Assembly: GCA_016714445.1 (NCBI GenBank)
Contig: JADJNF010000001.1
Coordinates: forward strand, 620,001 to 684,000
Direction of reading: 5' to 3'
Length of the DNA stretch: 64,000 nucleotides
Source: Saprospiraceae bacterium
GTDB taxonomy: Bacteria > Bacteroidota > Bacteroidia > Chitinophagales > Saprospiraceae
The notes under the pieces are model-generated. The model was not told where the DNA came from and ran no database searches. It was given only the letters and a program-made list of their open reading frames with translations. The position numbers and the translations under genes are program-made. This document shows positions 1 through 8,356 of this stretch, piece by piece. How positions within the stretch are numbered: position 1 is the first letter of the stretch; each line of letters begins with the position of its first letter.

Positions 1-770
1 GTTGCATAAGGCGAATTATTGGTAATCACAAAATCACCACCACAAACACTGGGATCTACATAAAGGGATTGTGCTACCAAAACACCGTTTTTACAGTTGG
101 TCGCATTGACAGTGATCTCAGCCGGACAAGTGATGGCTGGTGGTGTACTGTTGATGATGTAGATAAATTGCACCTTGGTATAAATGCCATAACCTGCAGA
201 AGGACTGTAATTGCACCAATCCAAAATTTTCCATGTACGCATAATCTTTTTACACTGGCTGTTTACCGTAAACAACATATCACTATATGATTTTCCCAGC
301 ATACTGCATTCGCTGTCATTCCATCGGGGATAATTATTCGGAGCCGGAAGTTTGTAAGGGTTGGTTTCAGGATTACAACCTGTCAGATTGATGTCTTCGG
401 GCCATTCAATGACCGGTCCACCCTGACCTCCTGAGGATACATATATGGTTTGGGTACAGGATTGCCATTGCCAGTATGGATCTTCCACTGTCCATGTACG
501 GGTGATATATCCTGCATTACAGCTGTTCAGATAGTATTTTACCACAGGACTACCTGCAGAGTACGTGTGATAGCCTACGGAATAAGTGGCATTGCCATAC
601 ATAGACAGATTCCAGATTTCATCTTTGCAACTGACATAAACATTGGGAGGGCAATTGATGCTAAAAGACAAATTTGATCCGTTAGTAACACTTTTGCCTT
701 CATGCCACTGTACGATGAGGGCAAACAAGATCAGAAACGTCTTGATGTGTGTGTACATGTTTGTTTTCAT
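1..770 (-). CDS. Secreted HYR-like repeat protein, 5' part (runs off the window)
   Basis: An uninterrupted reading frame on the minus strand starts at ATG 770 and stays open to base 1 (about 256 codons seen, no stop). It begins with a basic segment and a hydrophobic stretch (FLILFALIVQW), as expected for a signal peptide. The mature part is rich in Cys, Trp and Asn and has beta-sandwich-like phrases such as TRTWTVEDPYWQWQSC, RTWKILDWCNYSP and PPAITCPAEITVNATNC. The last is the usual form of HYR/Ig-like repeats in large secreted Saprospiraceae proteins. These are normally T9SS cargo with a C-terminal sorting domain, which would lie outside the window. Function is probably surface or adhesin-like (inference). 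No neighbour on this strand is visible. Confidence 0.72.
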   Translation of the reverse strand, partial: MKTNMYTHIKTFLILFALIVQWHEGKSVTNGSNLSFSINCPPNVYVSCKDEIWNLSMYGNATYSVGYHTYSAGSPVVKYYLNSCNAGYITRTWTVEDPYWQWQSCTQTIYVSSGGQGGPVIEWPEDINLTGCNPETNPYKLPAPNNYPRWNDSECSMLGKSYSDMLFTVNSQCKKIMRTWKILDWCNYSPSAGYGIYTKVQFIYIINSTPPAITCPAEITVNATNCKNGVLVAQSLYVDPSVCGGDFVITNNSPYA

Positions 771-1225
771 TCTTTCGAGACTTTTGTTAAATAAATTAAT
801 AAGATATTACATATTAAAACAAAAGTACATGTATTTACAATTGAATGTATGCATTTTATGTTAAAATTGTGAATTTTGGGTGTATCCCCTTAGGAAATAG
901 ACCGCTTATAATGAATAATTTATGCTTTATAGATTATTTTAATATGAAATGGAAAAGATAACAGAAATCGGCAATGTGTGTATGGTTTTGTGAAGCGAAC
1001 CAATTAGTTGGGGATAATCTTAAGATGAAAATTATAAAACCACGGTCAAAAAAATATAATTACGGAAACAATTGCCGGATTAATATTTTGTTTTATATTT
1101 GATTACCTATAGAGATTCAATCAAAAGCAAACCATTATAAAATTAAAGGATGTGGCGACCATGTACAAAAAAATGATCTCTGTGTAAACTAAAAATTACA
1201 TCAATGTTGAAGAAATTTATTGCTA
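771..1225. other. Intergenic region, divergent promoters expected
   Basis: About 455 bp lie between the divergent secreted-protein gene and the RAYT gene. The sequence is very AT-rich and has no convincing reading frame, RNA gene or long inverted repeat. Promoters for both genes should be here, but I do not see a clear TAnnTTTG box placed well for either. Confidence 0.4.
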
Positions 1226-1819
1226 ATGTCGGAAAAATTTAAGGGATTATATAGAAACGAATCTGCCAGTTTGAAAAATTGGGATTACGGCACCGATGCT
1301 GCCTATTTTATTACTATATGTACGCACAACCGTGAACATTTTTTCGGTAAAATTGAAAATAACAGGATGCAGGTTTCACCTATAGGGGCGATTGCCTATG
1401 TGTTGTGGGATGAAATTAAAAATCACGCCAAAAATATTCAATTGGGCGAATTTGTGGTCATGCCCAATCATGTGCATGGAATATTGATTTTGGATGGTAA
1501 TGGTGGTAGGGACGTTGCATGCAACGTCCCTACCACAACCAACGTCCCCACGGAAATGGAAACAACCAACCCAAAAAATGAAATGATGTCATCCATTTCA
1601 CCAAAATCAAATACCATACCTTCTATCATTCGTTCATATAAATCGGCTGTTACCAAATACTGCAACCGATTAGAATTACCATTTGCATGGCAATCCCGAT
1701 TTCATGACCACATCATCCGAAATGATGAATCATTTCAGCGAATTTCAGAATATATCAAAAACAATCCTGCCAAATGGCAAGAGGATATTTTCCTTTATAC
1801 CGAGGATAATTTTCTCTGA
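1226..1819 (+). CDS. REP-associated tyrosine transposase (RAYT, Y1/IS200-like HUH family)
   Basis: The 197-aa protein belongs to the Y1 transposase family. It has an N-terminal FITICTHNREHFFG segment, the HUH metal motif in VVMPNHVHGILIL (around residue 80), and a C-terminal helix RISEYIKNNPAKW whose Tyr is the expected DNA-attacking nucleophile. RAYTs nick and join REP palindromes and are usually single-copy housekeeping-like genes rather than classical IS elements. I chose ATG 1226 over an in-frame TTG six bases upstream. Between the HUH motif and the catalytic helix the frame encodes a low-complexity Thr/Asn/Pro linker that contains a perfect 34-bp palindrome, listed separately. No flanking direct repeats mark it as a recently mobile element. 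Confidence 0.88.
   Translation: MSEKFKGLYRNESASLKNWDYGTDAAYFITICTHNREHFFGKIENNRMQVSPIGAIAYVLWDEIKNHAKNIQLGEFVVMPNHVHGILILDGNGGRDVACNVPTTTNVPTEMETTNPKNEMMSSISPKSNTIPSIIRSYKSAVTKYCNRLELPFAWQSRFHDHIIRNDESFQRISEYIKNNPAKWQEDIFLYTEDNFL
1503..1536. repeat. Perfect 34-bp palindrome (REP-like) inside the RAYT gene
   Basis: Two 17-bp arms meet between 1519 and 1520 with no mismatch (core GGGACGTTGCATGCAACGTC). The insert is read in frame as GGRDVACNVPTT, in the linker between the HUH motif and the tyrosine helix. RAYT proteins act on such palindromes, so this is probably a REP unit that entered the transposase's own gene. A partial third copy of the arm (AACGTCCCCAC) follows at about 1550. Confidence 0.8.
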
Positions 1820-1914
1820 GAAAAATTATGTCTTCATTATAAAGACGATGTTTCACATGTCTTTATTAAATTTCGACGATATATGTCTTTATAGACAAGC
1901 TTCGCTTCGTCCTT

Positions 1915-1969
1915 ACTCAAAATCAATACATTGGTTAAAGCATTTTTCGCAAACCAATTTATTTTGAGT
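1915..1969. repeat. Imperfect stem-loop downstream of the RAYT gene
   Basis: A 9-bp outer stem (ACTCAAAAT/ATTTTGAGT, 1915-1923 and 1961-1969) encloses a 7-bp inner stem (ATTGGTT/AACCAAT, 1930-1936 and 1952-1958). It lies about 100 bp beyond the transposase stop. It may be a REP-type substrate of the RAYT or a terminator, although no clear T-run follows. Confidence 0.45.
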
Positions 1970-2018
1970 ATAAAATGGGTTAAATACTGATACTAACAAG
2001 GATAAGCGATTTTCATGT

Positions 2019-2026
2019 TATATTTG
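2019..2026 (+). promoter_or_regulatory. Bacteroidota -7 promoter box upstream of the PaiB-like gene
   Basis: TATATTTG matches the phylum's sigma-A -7 consensus TAnnTTTG. It lies about 110 bp upstream of the ATG at 2138 and points towards it. No clear -33 TTG is placed upstream. Confidence 0.4.
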
Positions 2027-2137
2027 TATGTTAATTGCTCGACCCAAAATTGCAATAGACCATTTTGTTAATTTACAAATTTTCATTAACCTTGGAAACC
2101 ATTTTTATCTTAACTGAAATAAAATATTAACACCAAC

Positions 2138-2751
2138 ATGTATATCCCCGCCCTAAATTTAACGACCGACAAAAATGAAATGATACTTTTCATGCGAGAA
2201 TTCAGTTTTGCCACCATTATTACGGCAAAAAACAATTTCCCCATTGCAACACATTTACCATTTCTTGTCACCATCAGAGACGAAAAAGTGATACTGACCT
2301 CCCATTTTGCCAAAGCAAACGAACAATGGAAGGACATCGTTGATCAACCTGTGTTGGTGATTTTTAGTCAACCGCATGCCTATATTTCACCCACCCATTA
2401 TGACAGTGAACTTAATGTGCCTACCTGGAACTACATGTCAGTGCATGCGTATGGGCAAGGTACTATAATTACTGACCAAACCCAAAGCCTTGAAATTCTC
2501 GAAAAGACCATCGACAACTTCGAATCTGCGTATAGACCACAATGGGAAAAGTTGCCTGAAGCGTATAAATCAGCCATGATCAAAGGTATTGTCGCGTTTG
2601 AAATAGTAGTTACTGACTTACAGGGAAAGAAAAAATTAAGTCAGAATAAAAAGAGACTGAAAAACAAAAAATCATAGAAACCCTATCCAAAAGCAAGGAC
2701 ACCAATGAACAGTGGATTGCTGCATATATGGAGAGAGATCAGATAAAATAA
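2138..2751 (+). CDS. PaiB-like FMN-binding protein (apparent 3' frameshift)
   Basis: The protein matches the FMN-binding 'negative transcriptional regulator' family (PaiB): MYIPALNL at the start, VPTWNYMSVHAYG near residue 110 and the KGIVAFEIVVTDLQGKKKLSQNK segment that ends the split-barrel fold. As written the frame stops at 2677 after 179 aa with a low-complexity tail. Adding one base in the A-run at 2648-2652 continues the frame to TAA at 2749-2751 and restores the family's usual C-terminus (KKETEKQKIIETLSKSK... ending MERDQIK), about 204 aa in all. I therefore annotate the full span. The shift is most likely a homopolymer error. In Bacillus PaiB is linked to regulation of sporulation and proteases, but the role here is unknown. 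Confidence 0.85.
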
Positions 2752-2919
2752 AAAAAAGTGATAATACTTTTACAAGCAGTTTGTGGTATATGAATGAAAA
2801 TAGTACATTTGTCTGTCATGGCCCACCATGTACAAAATATCATAACTTATCATATGCAAATCCGAAATGATTTTGCTGTTAAGTCTTAAAGTTCGATTTT
2901 ACCTTAAAAAAAATAACAA

Positions 2920-3243
2920 ATGGCTTCTGATCAGAAATTTGTAGATTTTGTCTTAGGACAAATACAATGTAGCGGAGAAATAACTGCCAAAAAAATGTTT
3001 GGCGAATATGGTATATACCTGGATGGGAAAATAATAGGATTGATATGTGACAACAAATTATTTATAAAACCAACTGATGCAGGACGTGAGTTTATAGGCA
3101 AAGTAGTGGAACATCCTCCTTACAATGGAGCAAAATCCAGTTTTCTGATTGAAGAAAAGCTGGAAGATTCAATGTGGCTGTCAAAATTAATTAAAATGAC
3201 CGCTGATGAATTGCCTGAACCAAAACCTAAAAAAAGTAGGTAG
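2920..3243 (+). CDS. TfoX N-terminal domain protein
   Basis: A 107-aa single-domain protein. The motifs TAKKMFGEYGIYLDGKIIGLICDNKLFIKPT and the later PPYNGAKSSFLIEEKLED are typical of the TfoX-N fold. In gammaproteobacteria the domain is part of the competence regulator TfoX/Sxy. Stand-alone TfoX-N proteins such as this one are common in Bacteroidota and have no assigned function. It has a lysine-rich tail and no signal peptide, so it should be cytoplasmic. It appears monocistronic. Confidence 0.85.
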   Translation: MASDQKFVDFVLGQIQCSGEITAKKMFGEYGIYLDGKIIGLICDNKLFIKPTDAGREFIGKVVEHPPYNGAKSSFLIEEKLEDSMWLSKLIKMTADELPEPKPKKSR

Positions 3244-3587
3244 TAAAGTGGAAATAAAAATAAAAACTTCAACCATCGACTGATGTTCGTTGGTACGAGC
3301 TTTTAAGACTCCTTTGCTTTGTGACGTTTCAAAAATTCATACCGGATTTGGACTTATGCACCAAGTGACACTTTGGCAAATAATGAAAATTGGGGACAAA
3401 TTCAATCAACTATAAAAATTCGGCCGTACAAACCCAATGCCATACAACCAGAAAGTATAATTTTGTCACAAAGCCACAAAATCACTAGGAATCACAAAGT
3501 TGGAAATCATTTCTTTGTACCTTAGAGCTTCATTGGCAACGGTTTATAAATCATTAAGAATACCGAATAAAAAAATTCAATATAAAA
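3244..3587. other. Intergenic region, nothing recognised
   Basis: About 340 bp between the TfoX-N and DUF1648 genes. I see no reading frame, RNA gene or strong repeat. Confidence 0.4.
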
Positions 3588-4109
3588 ATGCAAGCCAGAC
3601 CAAAATTAAAATTAGAACTAACCCCTGTTGATAAAACAGTTGAAATAATCGGTTGGATAACTATTGTTGTAGTTTGGGTTATGACTATGGCCAACTTCCA
3701 AAATTTACCTGACATCATACCCTCGCATTATAATATCTCAGGAAAAGCGGACGGTTTTGGCGGGAAAATTACAATTTTATTTTTGCCTTTGATATCTACG
3801 ATTTTTTATATTGGTATGACAATAATTAACAGGTTTCCGCATGTTTTTAATTATCCGACCGCCATTACAAATGAAAACGTATTAAAACAATATACAAATG
3901 CTACAAGGCTGATCAGATATCTGAAACTTATTATGGTTACTATTTTTGGACTATTAACTTACAAAACCATTCAACATGCCAACGAACCAAGCCAAGGGCC
4001 TGGATATTGGTTTTTACCGATAGCTATATTGCTTATTACAACTCCGATGGTTTATTTAGCTGCGAAATCACTTAAAAAAAATAATGCTAAAAGAACAAAG
4101 GATGTTTAA
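3588..4109 (+). CDS. DUF1648 integral membrane protein
   Basis: The 173-aa protein has four predicted membrane segments (around residues 18-36, 62-78, 108-126 and 140-158). It carries the DUF1648 signature between the first two: LPDIIPSHYNISGKADGFGGK, in which the polar loop follows the first helix. DUF1648 is found at the N-terminus of SdpI-like immunity proteins, but this short form lacks the SdpI C-terminal half. Function is unknown. The C-terminus is lysine-rich and probably cytoplasmic. Confidence 0.8.
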   Translation: MQARPKLKLELTPVDKTVEIIGWITIVVVWVMTMANFQNLPDIIPSHYNISGKADGFGGKITILFLPLISTIFYIGMTIINRFPHVFNYPTAITNENVLKQYTNATRLIRYLKLIMVTIFGLLTYKTIQHANEPSQGPGYWFLPIAILLITTPMVYLAAKSLKKNNAKRTKDV

Positions 4110-4300
4110 TCTGATTTGTATTAAGACATCTAACTTGTCTAAATTATTATTCGCCCATGACATAAAATTTTCACATCAACCCATCATGGATAAAAATAAA
4201 AGTTGGTAAAATCATATAAAATAACTAATTTTATACTATGTTTGAGCAATATGTCGGTTTTTAACAAACCGTCTGTTAGTTTTCATTGAGTTTTAGAATA

Positions 4301-4308
4301 TAAATTTG
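4301..4308 (+). promoter_or_regulatory. Bacteroidota -7 promoter box upstream of the VWA gene
   Basis: TAAATTTG fits TAnnTTTG and lies 24 bp upstream of the ATG at 4332, giving a plausible short leader. It is probably the promoter of the two-gene VWA/membrane-protein unit. Confidence 0.45.
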
Positions 4309-4331
4309 GTTAAAATATAAAATCTACTAAA

Positions 4332-5732
4332 ATGAAACATCTGATTTATATCATTTCAATTTTATGCTTCTTAGATAATATTACAGCACAGAAGCCACCA
4401 TCTCCCATCCTTTTTATTTATGACGCCAGTGGGTCTATGTGGGGACAGATGGAAGGCAAAACAAAAAAAGAAATTGCCTCAGATGTATTAATTAGGACCG
4501 TTGATAATTTATCGGATAACCAGAAGATTGGTTTAATAGCTTATGGTCACCGTTCAAAAGCTGACTGCGACGATATTGAGTATATGGTCAATCTTACCAA
4601 TAGTTCAAAAGCCAATGTAAAAAAAACTGTCAAAAAGCTCACTCCTACCGGCAAAACTCCTTTAGCACGCAGTGCCGCCCTGGCTATACATTCGCTGAAA
4701 GAAAGTAAGACAAAGGCCACCATCATTTTAATCACAGATGGTATAGAATCTTGTGATGGAGATATCTGTAAAGTCATTAGGGATGCCAAAGCGAATGGTA
4801 TAGACTTCAGACTTCATATTGTTGGGTTCGGAATGATTGATGGTGAAAAGGAACAATTAAAATGTGCTGCTCAGGCCGGTAATGGCAATTATTATGATGC
4901 GGTAAATGCTGGTGATTTAGGTGATGTGTTAACTGAAGCCACAACCGAATCAATCGATAAACCTACAGGGAATTTTTCAGTGTTCGTGGTAAAAAATGGC
5001 AAACCTGTAGATGCCAGGGTAAACCCGCGTAATTCGGTAACCAAAAAAGAAGTTTCCGGTGCCAGAACCTACAGAGATACAGCCTGGATTTATCTTCCCG
5101 CTGGAAAATACGATATAGAAGTCTATCCTTTGGAGAATACAGATATTCCCGGAACAACCATTTCAGTTGAAATAAAAGAAGGCGAAATTAAACACCGGGA
5201 TGTAAGTTTTGATGGTGGTATTCTCGAGGTTTCCACCACAAATAATGGAAAACCTTGGGATGCAGCAGTAAAAATGTATGATACAAATACAGGAAAGGTA
5301 GTCTCAAATGCCAGAACATATGGCAGGTCAAAACAAATGGAAGTTCCGGCAGGGAATTATAAAGTCACTTATTCGGCACTGAATATTGAGGGAATAGGCA
5401 TATTTGTTGAAATAAGAGATGTAGTGGTCAAAGCCAATGAAACAAATTCAATATCCCATGATTTTAAAAGTGGTATCGCCATGATTGGTGTAAAAAACCT
5501 AAATGGAGAACTCATTGATGCAACTGTTAATTTTATGGAAAAAAGTACAGGAAAAAATGTTGCAAGTGGCAGAACCTATATTTCAGACAGCAGCAACCCA
5601 AAAAAATTTATTTTAAGTCCGGGAACTTATGAAGTAAAAATTGCTACCGTAGGAAAATACAAAGGAAAAAAAGATTCATTTACCGTCACAATTGAAGCAG
5701 ATAAAACCATCGAAAAAATAATAACATTCTAA
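4332..5732 (+). CDS. Secreted von Willebrand factor A protein with three beta repeats
   Basis: The 466-aa protein starts with a signal peptide (cleavage after about NITAQ, residue 20). The VWA domain follows, with the metal-ion-dependent adhesion site complete: DASGSMW near residue 31, a Thr in the TPTGKTPLARS loop and Asp in LITDGIESCDGD. From about residue 215 there are three repeats of about 85 aa, each with a V/I-x-NGK/NGE start and an (A/G)RTY motif, and each ending in PAG(K/N)Y or SPGTY. They resemble carboxypeptidase-regulatory-like beta sandwiches. It is probably periplasmic or surface-exposed, binding a protein partner through Mg2+. The gene ends 14 bp before the next gene, so the two are probably cotranscribed. 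Confidence 0.85.
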   Translation: MKHLIYIISILCFLDNITAQKPPSPILFIYDASGSMWGQMEGKTKKEIASDVLIRTVDNLSDNQKIGLIAYGHRSKADCDDIEYMVNLTNSSKANVKKTVKKLTPTGKTPLARSAALAIHSLKESKTKATIILITDGIESCDGDICKVIRDAKANGIDFRLHIVGFGMIDGEKEQLKCAAQAGNGNYYDAVNAGDLGDVLTEATTESIDKPTGNFSVFVVKNGKPVDARVNPRNSVTKKEVSGARTYRDTAWIYLPAGKYDIEVYPLENTDIPGTTISVEIKEGEIKHRDVSFDGGILEVSTTNNGKPWDAAVKMYDTNTGKVVSNARTYGRSKQMEVPAGNYKVTYSALNIEGIGIFVEIRDVVVKANETNSISHDFKSGIAMIGVKNLNGELIDATVNFMEKSTGKNVASGRTYISDSSNPKKFILSPGTYEVKIATVGKYKGKKDSFTVTIEADKTIEKIITF

Positions 5733-5746
5733 ATATTGTAAATCTG

Positions 5747-6706
5747 ATGTTAAAACCTTACAGCTTTATACTCTATCTTTTGGCTTTGGTGTCTTTCTTT
5801 TTTGTTGGTATTTCTTTTGCAGGAATCGTTGGAGCTGCAAAAAATCAGGGACTGGCAGGAGGTGCAATTTTATTGGGTTATGGTATGGTCTCTGCTTTGA
5901 TTGGATTGATTATATCAATATTCATTTCTTATAAATCGCCCAGACCATTGATAATCAGGTTAAATGTTGTTCTGGCAATTTGTTCCCTTGGATTTTATGC
6001 CTATTATCATTTGAAATATATAGAGAATCAAAAAATAAAAGATCAGGAAGAACAAAAAACAGAACAACCAAAACAACAAACAATACCTATTGGTCTTCCA
6101 GTAAGTTTGGTTTCCGTATATGACAAAACAGTTCAACCCATTGAGACCAAAGGACTGGGTATGTTTTCACCAAATGTATCAGAAACCACAACTTTATATT
6201 TTTATAATTATCAACTACCTGAAAAATCGGTATATCAAAATGCTGTAACAGATAGTATTACATTTAAAAAAACAGCTTACGGAGAATTTGATATTGCTGC
6301 TGCACCATCATATTTGGTTCCTGAGCATTTGAAATTAGATTATGGTATCCTGTATTTTAAAGCCATTTCTGTCACCAATGATTTCGTTGAAATTGAAGTG
6401 AACAAACTAACCCATCAAACTGCCTTCGTACATAAATCCAGTGGAGAATTAAAGTATTGGCCGGCGTTTTTGTTAACAGTAAATAGTGTAGAATTTATAC
6501 ACCCTGAAACACAAAATATTTATGTAAAACCTCTAAATCATGCCGGAATAGTAAAGCAATCATATAATTTTATGCAACCATTAAAAATCAATCAGGATTG
6601 GATGTATGTATTATTACTGAATGATGACTTTGAAACTGTCGGAAAAGGGTGGATTAAGTGGAACGATAACGGAAATCTCTTGATAACTTATTCATTTTTA
6701 AGTTAA
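5747..6706 (+). CDS. Membrane protein of unknown function paired with the VWA gene
   Basis: A 319-aa protein I do not assign to a family. It has three N-terminal membrane helices (about 7-28, 35-61 and 70-88), a charged Gln/Glu/Lys stretch (KIKDQEEQKTEQPKQQ) and a soluble C-terminal domain of about 200 aa containing aromatic-rich beta segments (TTLYFYNYQLPEK, WMYVLLLNDDFETVGKGWIKW). The soluble part is probably extracytoplasmic or cytoplasmic depending on helix number. It follows the VWA gene by 14 bp on the same strand, so the two may act together. Confidence 0.75.
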   Translation: MLKPYSFILYLLALVSFFFVGISFAGIVGAAKNQGLAGGAILLGYGMVSALIGLIISIFISYKSPRPLIIRLNVVLAICSLGFYAYYHLKYIENQKIKDQEEQKTEQPKQQTIPIGLPVSLVSVYDKTVQPIETKGLGMFSPNVSETTTLYFYNYQLPEKSVYQNAVTDSITFKKTAYGEFDIAAAPSYLVPEHLKLDYGILYFKAISVTNDFVEIEVNKLTHQTAFVHKSSGELKYWPAFLLTVNSVEFIHPETQNIYVKPLNHAGIVKQSYNFMQPLKINQDWMYVLLLNDDFETVGKGWIKWNDNGNLLITYSFLS

Positions 6707-6919
6707 GGCTAATTAGGCCCAGCTGAAATACACAAAAATAACTGATCATGAAATTTACAAGTTAACGAAAGTTCGATAATTAATATACTGTATATAAATA
6801 AGTTACATTCTCATTAAATGTTAGATTAAGAAATATAAGGTGAAATGGTAAAATATTAAGTCCTTAGGAAGATTTCCAACAAACTAAATAACTACGGGTA
6901 TAAACCCTTGGCATTTTGA

Positions 6920-6989
6920 GTCAAAAACCTAGGTTTTGACGTGATTTTTGCTTGAAAAATTCAAAAACCCTGCTTGGCTTGAAGCAAGC
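6920..6989. repeat. Cluster of short palindromes near the island's left edge
   Basis: GTCAAAAACCTAGGTTTTGAC (6920-6940) is a palindrome around CCTAGG with one extra A. It is followed by TTGAA/TTCAA arms (about 6952-6965) and a GCTTG/CAAGC hairpin with a short inner stem (6972-6989). Three palindromes in 70 bp without coding capacity suggest REP-like repeats or overlapping terminators. Confidence 0.45.
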
Positions 6990-7083
6990 AAGTATGATAA
7001 AACCATATTAATGCTTCACCGAGCTCACGTTATATTAGATAATAATCTACCATTTACACGATAATATACTCTAAAAATAAAAA

Positions 7084-7113
7084 ATCCCTAATAATGAAGC
7101 CATTATCAAGGAT
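7084..7113. terminator. Stem-loop beside the truncated tRNA copy
   Basis: ATCC and GGAT ends enclose a second 6-bp stem, ATAATG-aagc-CATTAT. It sits just downstream of the tRNA 3' end (minus-strand sense). It is plausibly the original tRNA-Pro terminator left behind by integration, although the T-run is weak. Confidence 0.35.
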
Positions 7114-7117
7114 CAAT

Positions 7118-7175
7118 GTCGGGACGACTGCATTCGAACCAGCGACCCCTAGCACCCCATGCTAGTACGCTACCA
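7118..7175 (-). repeat. Truncated tRNA-Pro 3' copy: left attachment site of the island
   Basis: Fifty-eight bases match 12312-12369 in direct orientation with one mismatch (position 7131, C for G). They cover the tRNA's 3' 57 nt (D-loop end, anticodon arm, T-arm and 3' acceptor strand) plus one base. The tRNA's 5' acceptor strand and D-stem are missing, so it cannot fold as a tRNA. Such a 3' fragment paired with an intact gene is the standard scar of integration into a tRNA gene. Confidence 0.85.
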
Positions 7176-7362
7176 ATTGAAAATCAGATTGTTACAGCAT
7201 TTTGAATAATACCTACTTTATATATGGATACCTAAACAGATACTCATGTGATTAAATAAAGAACTTTTGTTTGTTGATTGATTGTGTTAATCATCTTAGT
7301 TTTCAACGGTTGACACAACAATTTAAGTTTAAAAGATAAAACAAAATAAATATTTAGCAAAA

Positions 7363-8154
7363 ATGGACTATAGAAGTTTATTAGATGATGATAATTGGAA
7401 AAGAAAAAGGAAAGAAATTCTTTATAGAGATAATTATGAATGTCAACGTTGTGGGGTAAGTAAAAATTTAACTATGAATACTGATTTTGTTAAGTTTGGA
7501 GATGTTATTAATAGGCTGTCTTTCGAATTTCTTGATGATATGATTTTAAAATATAAATTAGCAAAAATAAATTTTATTCCAGAATGGGAAGACGGATTAG
7601 GTGTAAATTATGATTTAGAGACTATTTGTAAAACAAATATTTTTGAAATAGATAAAAGTAAACCTGAAGATTATTTTGTAACAGTGCACTATGTAAATAA
7701 AGATAAAATAAAATATCCATTTAATGGATCTTTAATAAATAATTTGAAACCAAATATTTTTTTGAATAATTGCACTAATGCTAGTTTGATTAAACATGTA
7801 AGAGGACAAATTTCTAATATTCTTGATGTAGATTTAGAAGGTATTTGGCTAATTAATAGTAAGTATAAGGAAAATTACAGAAAAAATGGAAATGTTCTAC
7901 ATGTTCATCATAAATGTTACCGGATGGATCAAGAAATATGGGAGCAACCAGATGTTGAATATACAACGTTGTGTAATATTTGTCATAAAATTGTTCATGA
8001 ACACCAAATGATTCCATTTTATAACTCAGAAAATATTGTCATACAAAATATGATAACTTGTAGTAGGTGTAGCGGAAATGGATATTTAAGTGAATTTAAA
8101 CATGTACAAAGTGGGATTTGCTTTAGATGTCGGGGTAAACGTTATATAAACTAA
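7363..8154 (+). CDS. HNH endonuclease-like protein with C-terminal CxxCxGxG zinc ribbon
   Basis: The 263-aa protein has a zinc-binding pair near the N-terminus (CQRCG, residues 27-31). A roughly 145-aa insertion follows, then an HNH core: LHVHHK (His 180, 182, 183) followed by LCNICHKIVHEH, where the second Cys pair and the His complete the beta-beta-alpha metal site. Residues 233-263 form a second zinc site, CSRCSGNGY...CFRCRGK, like the DnaJ CxxCxGxG ribbon. HNH proteins cut DNA or RNA and serve as effectors in several defence systems, including type I retrons beside an ATPase. No ATPase is present here. It lies at the other end of the retron island, 1.5 kb from the RT, so a link to the retron is inference. 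Confidence 0.75.
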   Translation: MDYRSLLDDDNWKRKRKEILYRDNYECQRCGVSKNLTMNTDFVKFGDVINRLSFEFLDDMILKYKLAKINFIPEWEDGLGVNYDLETICKTNIFEIDKSKPEDYFVTVHYVNKDKIKYPFNGSLINNLKPNIFLNNCTNASLIKHVRGQISNILDVDLEGIWLINSKYKENYRKNGNVLHVHHKCYRMDQEIWEQPDVEYTTLCNICHKIVHEHQMIPFYNSENIVIQNMITCSRCSGNGYLSEFKHVQSGICFRCRGKRYIN

Positions 8155-8356
8155 TCCAAAGTAAAGTACTTGCCATCTAGCACCTTATTCTTGAGTCATA
8201 CCAATTTTAAATCACTAACCTAAAGAATTGTGACTTATAAATAATTTATAAGAGCTTACATTTATAGATTGCTTTTGATAATATTTGATTGAGCAAATTT
8301 AAGGATTTTCTTCTAAAAATAGTTTTCTATATCGTAGTATATATGGGTACAATCTA

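Larger units (their letters stand above)
1820..2137. other. Intergenic region with nested inverted repeats
   Basis: No gene is seen. The stretch holds a stem-loop at 1915-1969 and a Bacteroidota-type -7 box at 2019-2026, both listed separately. Short GTCTT...AAGAC inverted repeats near 1830-1850 are the only other structure. Confidence 0.4.
6707..7362. other. Gene-free stretch holding hairpins and the truncated tRNA copy
   Basis: No gene is seen in these 656 bp. It contains a hairpin cluster (6920-6989), a stem-loop at 7084-7113 and the 58-bp partial tRNA-Pro copy at 7118-7175 that marks the left end of the retron island. All three are listed separately. Confidence 0.6.

Noticed and set aside
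3244..3587. A possible decayed gene between TfoX-N and DUF1648
   Set aside because: No frame continues for more than a few codons of protein-like sequence on either strand.
7118..7175. A functional second tRNA-Pro
   Set aside because: The 5' acceptor strand and most of the D-arm are missing and one T-stem base differs, so no cloverleaf can form; it is an integration scar.
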